Assembly (NCBI RefSeq): GCF_003347495.1
Contig: NZ_QCXY01000007.1
Location: 124,001-188,000 of the forward strand
Direction of reading: 5' to 3'
Length of the DNA: 64,000 nucleotides
Origin: Pleomorphovibrio marinus
GTDB taxonomy: Bacteria > Bacteroidota > Bacteroidia > Cytophagales > Cyclobacteriaceae
Position numbers and translations under genes: made by a program. Of this stretch, positions 1-9,900 are shown piece by piece. Below the pieces are notes generated by a model. It had not been told where the DNA came from. It ran no database searches and saw only the letters and a program-made list of their open reading frames with translations. Each line of letters starts with the position of its first letter. Within the stretch, counting starts at the first letter, position 1.

Positions 1-1733
1 ACTTGAGCTGAAAGTGCTACTCTAAAAGCACGGTGTTGCTCTTTTGCTTCACTAAATATAGGGATTTCCGCATAAAATCTATTGTATTCTTTTGCCAATT
101 CAAACATATATTGGGCAATTAGCGAGGGAGAGTATTCGCTTCCTGCAGTTTTCAGTTTTTGGGGGTAATCCAACAAGAGGACAATAAGGTTTTTCTCGGT
201 TTCCTGCAGCTCTGCAACCTTATTGAGCAAGGAAGGGTTATTAAAGTCCAGCTCTATTTGTTCCGCTTTTCGAAGGATTGCCCTTATCCTTGCATGTGTG
301 TATTGGATGAAAGGACCTGTATTGCCTTGGAATTCAATGGATTCTTCAGGGTTAAACAGCATACGTTTTTTGGGATCCACCTTTAAGAGGAAATACTTCA
401 AAGCTCCCAGTGCCAGTATTTCGTATAGTGCTTCGGCTTCTTGTTCCGAAAAACCATCAATCTTACCGAGTTCTTGGGTGTGCCTTCTGGCTGTTTCTAC
501 CATCTCCGCCATAAGGTCATCTGCATCCACTACCGTGCCTTCCCTGGATTTCATTTTGCCCGAGGGTAAATCCACCATGCCATAGGAGAGGTGGTGCAAT
601 CCCTTAGCATAGGGTCTTTCCAGTTTTTCGAGGATTTTGAACAAAACATCGAAATGGTAGTCTTGTTCATTGCCCACCACATAAATGGATTTATCGTTTT
701 TGTGATCCCTGTATTTGAGGTCCGCTGTGCCCATATCCTGTGTTATATAGACAGAGGTGCCATCTGATCTCAATACCAGCTTTTCATCTAGGCCTTTGTC
801 GGATAGATCCGCCCAAACAGATCCATTTTCTTTTTTATAGAAAACGCCCTTCTGAAGTCCTTCCTCCACCATATCCTTGCCTAACAGATACGTGTCCGAC
901 TCATAATACATCTGGTCAAAATCTACTCCCATTCTTTTATAGGTAGCATCAAACCCCTCATAGACCCAGTTGTTCATAGTTTTCCATAAGGAAACTGTTT
1001 CTGGATCCCCCTTTTCCCACAAGACCAACATTTCCTGAGCCTTGCACATCAACGGAGCCTCCTTTTTGGCTTTTTCCTCCTCCACCCCCTTCTCCATCAG
1101 AACTTTTACTTCGGCTTTGTAGGCAGCGTCAAAAATCACATAATATTTACCTACCAAATGGTCGCCTTTTATGCCACTGCTCTCCGGGCTTTCCCCTTTT
1201 CCAAACTCCTGATAGGCCACCATGGATTTACATATATGGATGCCCCTGTCGTTTACCAAGTTTGACTTTACTACATGGTGCCCATTGGCCTTAAGGATCT
1301 CTGAGAGGGAAAAACCCAAAAAGTTATTTCTCAAGTGCCCCAAGTGCAGGGGTTTATTGGTGTTGGGGGAACTGTATTCCACCATGACTTTTACCTTTGT
1401 CTGTGGTAAGGCAAATGGGTTTTCACTAGAAGTCATAGCCTTAAATTCCACTAGCCAGTAGTGGTCAGTAAGGGAAATATTCAAAAAGCCCTTAACCACA
1501 TTAAAGGTAGCGACCTCTTCCAGGTTCTCTTTTAGGTAATTGCCTATTTCCTGGCCACTTTGTTCAGGACTTTTCTTCGTGTACTTCAAAAAAGGGAAAA
1601 CCACAAAGGTGAAGGTGCCTTCAAATTCTTTTCGGGTAGGTTGTAAAGATAAAATTTGCTCAGGCAATTCAACTGCAAAAACAGCTGTAAATGCATCGTG
1701 TATCGAGCGTGTTATTTTAGTGGAAATGTCCAT
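1..1733 (-). CDS. argS: Arginyl-tRNA synthetase (C-terminus cut by window edge)
   Basis: Class I aminoacyl-tRNA synthetase that charges tRNA-Arg in the cytoplasm. The minus-strand frame is open from the ATG at 1731-1733 to the left edge of the window. The ATP-binding HIGH-type signature reads HLGHLRN near residue 130, and the KMSKS-type loop reads GKMKSREG near residue 390. An N-terminal tRNA-recognition (Add-1) domain precedes the catalytic core. About 577 residues are visible; the family in this phylum usually has about 590-600, so only the last 15-20 residues of the DALR anticodon-binding domain are missing. The gene reads in the same direction as the glucuronidase upstream but is about 180 bp from it, so it is probably transcribed separately. 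Confidence 0.96.
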   Translation of the reverse strand, partial: MDISTKITRSIHDAFTAVFAVELPEQILSLQPTRKEFEGTFTFVVFPFLKYTKKSPEQSGQEIGNYLKENLEEVATFNVVKGFLNISLTDHYWLVEFKAMTSSENPFALPQTKVKVMVEYSSPNTNKPLHLGHLRNNFLGFSLSEILKANGHHVVKSNLVNDRGIHICKSMVAYQEFGKGESPESSGIKGDHLVGKYYVIFDAAYKAEVKVLMEKGVEEEKAKKEAPLMCKAQEMLVLWEKGDPETVSLWKTMNNWVYEGFDATYKRMGVDFDQMYYESDTYLLGKDMVEEGLQKGVFYKKENGSVWADLSDKGLDEKLVLRSDGTSVYITQDMGTADLKYRDHKNDKSIYVVGNEQDYHFDVLFKILEKLERPYAKGLHHLSYGMVDLPSGKMKSREGTVVDADDLMAEMVETARRHTQELGKIDGFSEQEAEALYEILALGALKYFLLKVDPKKRMLFNPEESIEFQGNTGPFIQYTHARIRAILRKAEQIELDFNNPSLLNKVAELQETEKNLIVLLLDYPQKLKTAGSEYSPSLIAQYMFELAKEYNRFYAEIPIFSEAKEQHRAFRVALSAQ

Positions 1734-1915
1734 ATATAAAGTAAGGCCTATGCGATTTTAAAATTGAGAAGACAAATATATAAGGAAAAGATCAAAAGCG
1801 GCACAGGGATATCGAGATTAAGGAACAGGATACTGCGAAGGCCAAATCAGAATCTATGATCAAAGAAAACCTATGAATTTCCTTTCCCATCGAGTTAGGC
1901 GTATCCACCCAAAAA

Positions 1916-4111
1916 CTAAATTCCGGGTACATACCTATGCTGAATATCCCTGTAAAAATCCAGTTCCTTCTCTGGCTTTTCTACACCTTCGGGAAGCGGC
2001 ATTTGGGAGAATTGCTGAAAATACAATAAACAGGCGTCCCTCCACCAAATGGCCTCTTCTGCCTGGATCTTCAGGAAGGATAGTACATGCGCGTGCCTTT
2101 CTTCATCCAGGTAGATATCCAGATTCTCCCAGGTGTCGATATTTTCATTCGCTTCATCCACCCCTTTTTGGTAGCTTAGCGCCATTTCGTCCCAAAGGGA
2201 ATTGCCACTGGATAAGGTATGGCTCCAATTTACATGATGAAACCAAAGCAGGTACTTTTCTGGAATAAGATCTATATTACCCCAGGTTTTTTGCAGTTCA
2301 GGATGGTATTGTCCTAGGGCATTACTCCCACTTTCAGTTCTATCGAACCCTACTCCCTTTTGGTCTGCCTTGTGGTAATAAGTGGATGTCCAGTCGTCTC
2401 TATGTCTGTCTGTGATCCAAGGGCCAGGTCCATAATGGTGGCTCCAGGCCATGATATGGTGTAAGCCCAAAGGGGTCATGTAATTTACCACCATTTCATG
2501 GGAACGAAGCATCATGTCCTTGACGGGTTTTACAAAATTTTTGTGTGTGGTAAAGGTAAGCTTAAGCCAATCCTCAGCAATGGTATCACTATCCAGATAG
2601 GGATCCCATGCCAGCCTGCCGTAACAAAACCAGTTAGCCTGGTGAAAATGGTGCCCCGTCCAATTTCTGTCGGTACCAATATTGGCTACACCAGCCATGG
2701 CCGAAAAAGAATAGCCGTGAAGACTGCCATCTACCACTCTGGCCACAGTGCTTCCTTCACCTTTCACAAAAGTGTCGCTTTGCAGAACTTCTTCGTACAT
2801 CTTTGCCAAATAAGCCAAGTGGGTATCCTGCCCTAAATATTCCATGGTAACTTGAAACTCCATCATCAAGGGTGTTTCTGGCATGGCGCCAAATAAGGGA
2901 TGAAAGGGTTCCCTAGGTTGAAAATCTATAGCTCCATTTTTCACTTGGATAATTACATTATCCCTGAATTTCCCATCTAAAGGCTTGAATTCATTGAATG
3001 CCTGCTTGGCCCTGTCCTCTGGAGTGTCCTGGCTATATACGAATGCCCTCCACATTACTATCCCTCCATGGGGAGAAAGGGCATCGGCCAGTAGGTTTGC
3101 CCCTTCTGCCTGCGTTCTGCCGTAATTGTGGGGACCGGGTTGCCCTTCGGAGTCTGCTTTTACCAAAAACCCCCCAAAATCAGGTATATGCTCATAAATC
3201 TCTTTCACTTTATTGTTCCACCAGTCCTGTACCTCCTTTTCCAAAGGGTCAGCAGTATCCAGTCCCCCTATTTCAATGGGTGCAGAAAACCTTGCTGTAA
3301 GGTATAGTTTTATTCCATAGGCTCTAAACACATTCGCCAAAGCAGCAGCCTTTTCCAAATATTCAGGGGTAAGCACCCTGGCATTGGCATTTACATTGGT
3401 TACTACGGTTCCATTTATACCGATTGAGGCATTGGCTCTGGCATAATCATGGTATTGCTGATCCACATGTCTGGGGAGCCTGTGCCAGTTCCATATGGAA
3501 AAACCAGAATACCCACGTTCCACTGTCCGGTCTAGGTTGTCCCAGTGGTTCAATAGCCTGTATTGGATTTTTGGGTTGGATCTTATTCCCTCTGTTGGTA
3601 CCGCTTCCCCCTTTTGAACCATCTGTAACCAGCGGAATACACCATACAAAAGACCTGCCTCGCTTTTTGCAGTTATTAGGAGAGATTTTTTTTCCGGATG
3701 ATATTTGATAAGAAATCCCTCCTCGTTTAAGGAATCTCCCAATCCAATTTCTCCCCACGCTTTGCTCAGGGAATCATTTTCCAGTTCAATATGCAGGTTA
3801 GCATTTGGATTTTGGGTAAATAAAGTATGGACTGGCACCTTCTCATCAAAAAAGCCATTATAGGCTAAGGTTAATTCCCTTTTTATTACTTCCATGGTTT
3901 CCCCACCTTTCCCGATAAAAATAGTAGAGAAAGTGTTTTTAACCTCTTGTTGGGGGAATTCTAGGGAATAGTATTGCATCCAAAGTCTATATCCGTCCTT
4001 TGAAAAGGCAGAAGTGTAAAGGAAAATTGTCAGCGTTATAGTAAAAAACAAGCTAACCATTCCCGAATTTCTTAGGGGAACTACTTGGGAAAACTTGGGA
4101 AAAGGTTGCAT
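1916..4111 (-). CDS. Secreted GH67 alpha-glucuronidase
   Basis: Glycoside hydrolase family 67 enzyme that removes (4-O-methyl-)glucuronic acid from the ends of glucuronoxylan fragments. The 731-residue protein matches the family in length and motifs. Inferred catalytic residues are the general acid Glu322 in KADSEGQPGP, plus Asp396 in KNGAIDFQ and Glu424 in TMEYLGQ, the acid pair that activates water. A hydrophobic stretch at residues 18-36 suggests export to the periplasm. Met18 (4060) begins a more typical signal peptide and is a plausible alternative start. No xylanase or SusCD pair is adjacent, so the enzyme is an isolated xylan-degradation gene here. It is divergent from the DUF445 gene. 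Confidence 0.93.
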   Translation of the reverse strand: MQPFPKFSQVVPLRNSGMVSLFFTITLTIFLYTSAFSKDGYRLWMQYYSLEFPQQEVKNTFSTIFIGKGGETMEVIKRELTLAYNGFFDEKVPVHTLFTQNPNANLHIELENDSLSKAWGEIGLGDSLNEEGFLIKYHPEKKSLLITAKSEAGLLYGVFRWLQMVQKGEAVPTEGIRSNPKIQYRLLNHWDNLDRTVERGYSGFSIWNWHRLPRHVDQQYHDYARANASIGINGTVVTNVNANARVLTPEYLEKAAALANVFRAYGIKLYLTARFSAPIEIGGLDTADPLEKEVQDWWNNKVKEIYEHIPDFGGFLVKADSEGQPGPHNYGRTQAEGANLLADALSPHGGIVMWRAFVYSQDTPEDRAKQAFNEFKPLDGKFRDNVIIQVKNGAIDFQPREPFHPLFGAMPETPLMMEFQVTMEYLGQDTHLAYLAKMYEEVLQSDTFVKGEGSTVARVVDGSLHGYSFSAMAGVANIGTDRNWTGHHFHQANWFCYGRLAWDPYLDSDTIAEDWLKLTFTTHKNFVKPVKDMMLRSHEMVVNYMTPLGLHHIMAWSHHYGPGPWITDRHRDDWTSTYYHKADQKGVGFDRTESGSNALGQYHPELQKTWGNIDLIPEKYLLWFHHVNWSHTLSSGNSLWDEMALSYQKGVDEANENIDTWENLDIYLDEERHAHVLSFLKIQAEEAIWWRDACLLYFQQFSQMPLPEGVEKPEKELDFYRDIQHRYVPGI

Positions 4112-4264
4112 TTTCAGGAAATTATGGTTGAGGGACTAAAATTAATTAATTTATTAATACGGCCTCAAGGATGAGGCGTTTTATGTAGGCTGGAAGAAGC
4201 AGCTCCGTTGAGCCAAGGATCTTATGGGGGAGTAATCCTGGATTGGTAAAAAAGTTGGTTCTAA

Positions 4265-5593
4265 TTGGGAATGGGGCACAGGTATTGTTTAATTTCTTTT
4301 ATATCCCTTGTGTTGAAGAGTAAAATTGGACATATATCACTATTAGTAGCAGTTTTTGGCTTTGTTGCCTTAGAAGTGGGTATACACTTTTTGGGGCTTG
4401 ATGCCCATATATGGAGAATGCTGGCCACCGGTTTTGAAGCAGCCACCATAGGCGCATTGGCAGATTGGTTTGCGGTAAGTGCCTTGTTTTATGAAATACC
4501 CATACCGGTCATCAGGCGCCATACCAATATCATAGTCAAAAACAGGGAGAAACTTACGGAAGGAATAGTGGATATGGTCACCAATAAGTGGCTATCTCCG
4601 GAAATTATCCAGGAAAAACTAAAAGGGGTCCCCATCACCGAAAACATTCTGGAACTGTTGCAGGACCCAAAAAATTTTGAAAAGGTCTTGGTGTTAATCC
4701 GGATGCTTCTATTGAGATTAACGGCCCATCTTGACCACCCCAAGATTGGTGTTTATGTACAAAACCTTCTGAAAAGTCAATTGCAAGAAGTGGACCTTGC
4801 TAGCCCACTTGGAGAATGGATGGCAGACGTTGTGAGGAAGGGAAATCATGAAGCCTTGGTAGGTTTATTGGCGCAGGAAGCTTCCAAATCCATACAGGAT
4901 CCTGGTACTAGAAGAATCCTGTTGACAAAACTGAAAATTGCCTTGGAAGCTTATCAAAAGCAGGATTGGTTTAAAAAATCCGCAGTTTGGATAGGGATAA
5001 AAACAGGTGGCATAGACCTCGAAATGCTTGCGGATAGGATAGTGGAAATAGCTCTCATATTAGCTGAGGAGTTTGCAAATGAGGAAAATCACCCACTAAG
5101 GTTGAAACTAAATGAATATCTACTGGAGTTTTCGCATCTCCTTCAACAAAAAGATCCGGTTGCCACGGGTTACGTGGAGCAACTTCGGGACAATCTGATA
5201 CAAAACCAGGCTGCCAGGCAGTTGATGATAATGATGTTGGGGAAAGCAAAAATATTGGCAGAGGAAGCCCTTGAAAACGTGCATACCCCTTTAATGCAAT
5301 GGATAGGAAATAGTATAAAGGATATCATTCGGTCTTTGGGAAAAGATGAGGAGACTAAGCAAAACATGGATGCTTGGATAAAAGCATCCTTGACGGATGT
5401 ACTGGATAAATTTCATCCTGAAATTGGAGAAATGGTAAGGACTAGTCTCTGGCGGCTGGACGATAAGGCCATGATGTTTCAGATCAAGGATAAGGTAGGG
5501 GACGACTTGCAGTATATCCGGTTAAATGGAGCAGTTGTGGGGGGATTAGTGGGATTGACTATAGCCCTGCTTAGGTGGTTATGGCTTTATTGA
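4265..5593 (+). CDS. DUF445 family inner-membrane protein (YjiN-like)
   Basis: A 442-residue member of the DUF445 family, whose molecular function is unknown. It has a hydrophobic segment near residues 19-40, then the conserved GALADWFAVSALF motif. A long, mostly helical charged middle follows, and a C-terminal membrane helix (about residues 420-440) ends the chain. This gives two anchors with a large soluble region between them. The start at 4265 is one of two nearby ATGs; the second is two codons downstream. The 3' end overlaps the convergent histidine kinase by 15 bp, so the two transcripts are antisense at their tails. Family assignment is firm; no function is claimed. Confidence 0.88.
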   Translation: MGMGHRYCLISFISLVLKSKIGHISLLVAVFGFVALEVGIHFLGLDAHIWRMLATGFEAATIGALADWFAVSALFYEIPIPVIRRHTNIIVKNREKLTEGIVDMVTNKWLSPEIIQEKLKGVPITENILELLQDPKNFEKVLVLIRMLLLRLTAHLDHPKIGVYVQNLLKSQLQEVDLASPLGEWMADVVRKGNHEALVGLLAQEASKSIQDPGTRRILLTKLKIALEAYQKQDWFKKSAVWIGIKTGGIDLEMLADRIVEIALILAEEFANEENHPLRLKLNEYLLEFSHLLQQKDPVATGYVEQLRDNLIQNQAARQLMIMMLGKAKILAEEALENVHTPLMQWIGNSIKDIIRSLGKDEETKQNMDAWIKASLTDVLDKFHPEIGEMVRTSLWRLDDKAMMFQIKDKVGDDLQYIRLNGAVVGGLVGLTIALLRWLWLY

Positions 5594-6952
5594 TACATTG
5601 CTTTCTGCCTCTTTTGGGATTTTGAAATAAAAGGTGCTTCCCTTGCCCAGTTCAGATTCCACCCAAATTGTGCCACCCATGGTTTCAATCAGCTTCTTCA
5701 CTATGCTAAGGCCTATACCTGTACCTTCAAATTCTTTTCTGGTGTGTAGGCGTTGGAATATATTAAATATTCTTTCATGGTATTCTGGTGCAATACCTAT
5801 GCCGTTGTCCTTTACAAAAAATTCCCAACCATCGCTTGTTTCTTTACCTCCTAACCATATTTTTGGGGAAAGATTTTCTTGCCTGTATTTTATGGAATTG
5901 CTTACAAGGTTTTGGAGGATTTGTAACCAGGCCGACTTATAGCTAATTATTTCAATTTTATTTTCGCAATAAATAGTGGCGTTCGATTTTTGTATAGAAG
6001 AACGTAGTAGTAGTTTTACCTCGTCAATAAGGCTCTCCACAGAGAATATTTCAACTTTATGTGTATTCCTTCCCACTCTGGATAGTTCTAACAAATCTAA
6101 AATAATCTGCCTCATCCTTTTGGTGCCGTCCAGGGCAAAATGAATATACGTTTTTCCCTTTTCATCTAGAAGTTTTTCGTACCTGCAATGGAGCAAAGAG
6201 ACAAAACTAGAGACCATGCGCAGGGGCTCCTGCAAGTCGTGGGAAGCCACATAGGCAAATTGCTCCAGTTCTTGGTTTTTGTTTTCCAGTTCTTTCATCG
6301 AACGTTTAAGGTTTGCCTGTTCCTCCTTTAATTGCTCTCTTAATTTGATTTGAAAGTTTATGGTATCCTGCATCCCCCCGAATAGTTTTGGAATAAGAAT
6401 GGATATTACCGCGTCCAAAAATATCAGGTTGCTGGATATGGCAAACCAGGACAGCAGCATATTTTCATCCACCCTGTGAATTTCAAAGACTTCCGTATAA
6501 ATGATAATTCCATAGAGAATACAAAAAGCAATATTTATCCAGATGGATATGAAGGCATATTTATAGGGAAAAATGATGACCATAAAAACTGAGACAGCCA
6601 ACAGGTAAACCAAGCCTGGCCCAAAACTTCCCAAGGTGGTAAGCAGGACAAAAGCCAATGCATATACTATGGAGACAAAAAGTACTTTTTTTATCTGGAT
6701 GTCTAACTTCCTGTTGAATGCAATTACCAAAAGTCCCAAGCAGGCGAATATGTCGAAGAAAGCAATGGTGTAAAACTCTTCATGAATGGATATTATTATC
6801 CCCGGGATTAAAGCAATAAGGCTCAAGGGAAGGATATAGGTAATGGTGGCAATGAAGAGGTAATCCCGCCAAAACTCCAACCCTTTTTCGTGCGGGGATA
6901 ACCCCTGAAATTTACTCAATAAGGCGGATTGATACCGCTGCCATAAATTCAT
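5579..6952 (-). CDS. Membrane sensor histidine kinase
   Basis: A 457-residue orphan sensor kinase. Residues about 30-190 form about six membrane helices with little outside the membrane, suggesting it senses within the membrane or responds through partners. A coiled coil (about 200-232) leads to a HisKA domain with phospho-acceptor His238 in ASHDLQEPL. The HATPase_c domain then shows the N box (NLVSNSIKY), the G1 box (DNGIGI) and the G2 box (GTGIGL). The ATG overlaps the TAA stop of the giant kinase gene upstream in a TAATG arrangement, which indicates translational coupling. The kinase cores of the two proteins are clearly related, so this gene may come from duplication. No response regulator lies nearby. 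Confidence 0.93.
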   Translation of the reverse strand: MNLWQRYQSALLSKFQGLSPHEKGLEFWRDYLFIATITYILPLSLIALIPGIIISIHEEFYTIAFFDIFACLGLLVIAFNRKLDIQIKKVLFVSIVYALAFVLLTTLGSFGPGLVYLLAVSVFMVIIFPYKYAFISIWINIAFCILYGIIIYTEVFEIHRVDENMLLSWFAISSNLIFLDAVISILIPKLFGGMQDTINFQIKLREQLKEEQANLKRSMKELENKNQELEQFAYVASHDLQEPLRMVSSFVSLLHCRYEKLLDEKGKTYIHFALDGTKRMRQIILDLLELSRVGRNTHKVEIFSVESLIDEVKLLLRSSIQKSNATIYCENKIEIISYKSAWLQILQNLVSNSIKYRQENLSPKIWLGGKETSDGWEFFVKDNGIGIAPEYHERIFNIFQRLHTRKEFEGTGIGLSIVKKLIETMGGTIWVESELGKGSTFYFKIPKEAESNVSIKP

Positions 6953-9900
6953 TAAGGTGTAGTATTTAAAGTAAAGTAAAATGTGCTCCCTTTACCGGGT
7001 TCAGAAGTCAGCCAAATTTTCTCGCCTAGGTTTTCAAGTATTTTTCTGACGATGGCCAAACCCATACCTGTTCCGCTATATTCCTCCTTGGTGTGTAGCC
7101 TTTGGAAAATGACAAATATCTTGTCAAAATATTCTTCTTCAATCCCTATCCCGTTGTCTGATATCGCAAAAACCCACCTGTTATCCTTAAATTCGGCATT
7201 TATTTCCACCCTTGGAGTCCCCTCAGGCCTTGAATATTTCAGTGCATTTCCAATGAGATTTTGCATTACCTGCATGACAGGCGTTTTGTAGTTTTTTAAA
7301 ACAGGAAGCTTACCCATAGTTATTTTGGCTTTTTTCTCTTTGATGGTGGATTGATGGAGCAGCATTATTTCTTCCACCAATTCCTGCATATCCAATTCTA
7401 CCATTTCCTCATCGCCTTTGCCTATTCTAGAGTAATCCAGCAAATCAAGGATAATATTCCGCATTCGCTTTGCCCCATCCACGGCGAAACCAATATAGGT
7501 TAATCCCCGGTCATCCAGTTTGTGGCTGTATTTATTGTTTAGTTGAGTGAGAAAGCTAGAGACCATCCTGAGAGGTTCCTGAAGGTCATGCGAGGCCACA
7601 TAGGCAAACTGCTCCAATTCGGCATTGGAGGTGGCGAGTTCGGCTGTTTGCTTTTCCAAGGTCAAATTGAGTTCTTTCAGGGAATTTTCATAAGCCTTTC
7701 TTTGGGTTACATCCATCATGGATCCCACCATACGAATGGCCTTTCCATTTTTGTCCCTAATTATTATGCCCCTATCCACTACGGTAGCATATTCACCATT
7801 TTTTTTCAAATAGCGGTACTCACTTTGCCATTTCGATTGATTGGGTTGATCCAACACTTCACCTATACTGCTTTTAACTTTTTCCAGGTCTTCACTATGA
7901 ATGCGGGATGTCCATACATCCAAGGAAGAAGATTTTTCATGGGGTTCATACCCAAATAAGGTGTAGTATCCCTCTCCCTTGAATACCTTATTGTCAATGA
8001 TGTTCCAGTCCCAAATAGCATCTAGGGTAGCTTCAGTGACCTTGAGAAACCTTTCATTGGAACGACGGATTTCTTCTTCTGCTCTTTTTCGTTCTGATAT
8101 ATCGGTATGGATTCCAAAAATGGCCACCAAATTACCTGCTTCATCAAATATTGGCCCCCCGCTTAAAAAGAAGTCAATTTCTTTCCCCTGCTTATTGATA
8201 AGCTTTACGTCCCCTTTCCAAAACTTTCCGGAAAGGAGGGTGCCAAAAACCTCCTCTGCAACCTCTACGTCTGCATAAACGGTGCCCGGATCACCCTTCT
8301 CCCGGAATTCCTCTGTAGAATACCCCAAGGAAGTAGCGAAGCTTCGATTTACATACAATGGTTCCCCTTTACCGCTGGCAAGTGCTATTCCATCCTGGCT
8401 ATTCTCAATGATACGCTGAAACTTCAGCAGCTCTAGTTCAGCCATTTTTCTTTCTGTTATATCCCTAAAATAAACGGTTAGCCCGTTATGAGAAGGGAAA
8501 GCACTTACGTCAAACCATTCACCAAGAGAAGGGAAAAATTCCTCAAATTTCACTGGAATGTTTTCCTGCACTGCCCTGTAGTATTCAGTATAAAATTTCA
8601 GGGAAACCGCTTCCTGGAACTCCGACCAGATATTCTTACCTATGACTTCTTTTCTTTTCCTTTGCAGCATCCTTTCTGCTTCTTTGTTCCAATAAGTGAT
8701 TTTCCAGTTTTTATCCAAGGCATAAAACCCATCTTGGATACTTTCTAGGATTTCTTCCTTTTCCGAAAGTGCCTCTTCTAGTGCCAGTCTACTCATCCTT
8801 TGCAGGATGGCCGTGGAGAGATTGGAACTGATGCTGGTTAAAAAGGAAACCTCTTCCTTGTCCCAAATTCGTTCTTCCTTACAATCATCAAAGCCAATTA
8901 ACCCATGATAAGTGTTTCTTAAAAAGATGGGAAGGCATAAAATGGATTTAATGTTTTGGCTTTCCAAGGTGGATTTGAATTGGGAAGAAGGCAGCGAGGA
9001 AACAATAGCCTGAAAGGGACTACCCTTAGAAAGTGGAGTTTCAAATTCGACAAGTAATTCAATAGGGACATTCTGAAGTTCAGGATTATCCATCTGGGAA
9101 GGAAAATCCCCACTGTTCCACTCAAACCTTTGGCTATACAAATGCTTGACTGGATTGTCGGGGTCAGTGTGTTTTTCGAAATAATATACCCGGTCCACTT
9201 TGGTGGCTTTTCCTGCAATTTCGAAACAACTTTCCAAAGCCTTAAACCAATCCTCCTTGGCTAACAGGTTTTCTATGATATTAGCTAAGGCAAAAAGATA
9301 CTCTGTTTTTTTGCCCAGGTCTAATTCCGCCGTTTTTCTTTTATGTATATCCTGAAAACTGCCATATATCCTGTTGCAGCTACCATCTTTATAATCTGGC
9401 TTTCCAATGCATCTTACCCATCTTTCGTTTTCTTTTGCAGTAACAATAGGTAACTCAAAATCCCAGGGAATCCCTTTCTCTATTCCCATTTTTATTGCCT
9501 CTTTTACCTTATTCCTCACGTCTTTCCTATAAAAGTGGATTGCATCAGAAAGAGAGACTGTATCCTTTTTTTCCAGTTCATGGATTTCTCTGGTCATCTC
9601 TGAAAAATATACCTTTTGGGTGGCTAGATTATATTCCCATCCCCCAATTCGGGACATTTTAGTCGCGTTGTCCAGGAGAATTTCAAGGTCTTTTTGTTTG
9701 GTAACGTCTTTGGCTACCGAATAAATAACTTCCTCCTCATGGAAGTATCTGGAGTTCCAGGAAAGCCATAGTGTCTTGCCCGTCTTGGTCAGGTATCGGT
9801 TCTCAAATGTACTATGCCCTTTTATGTTATTTATTTCTTTTAATTCATTCTGGGTTTTATCCCTGTCTTCCGGATGAGTAAATGCAACTATAGGGGAGCT

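Noticed and set aside
4160-4180. Terminator-like hairpin GCCTC-AAGGAT-GAGGC in the GH67/DUF445 divergent region
   Set aside because: The stem is only five base pairs, the T run is weak, and no gene ends there; divergent genes need no terminator.
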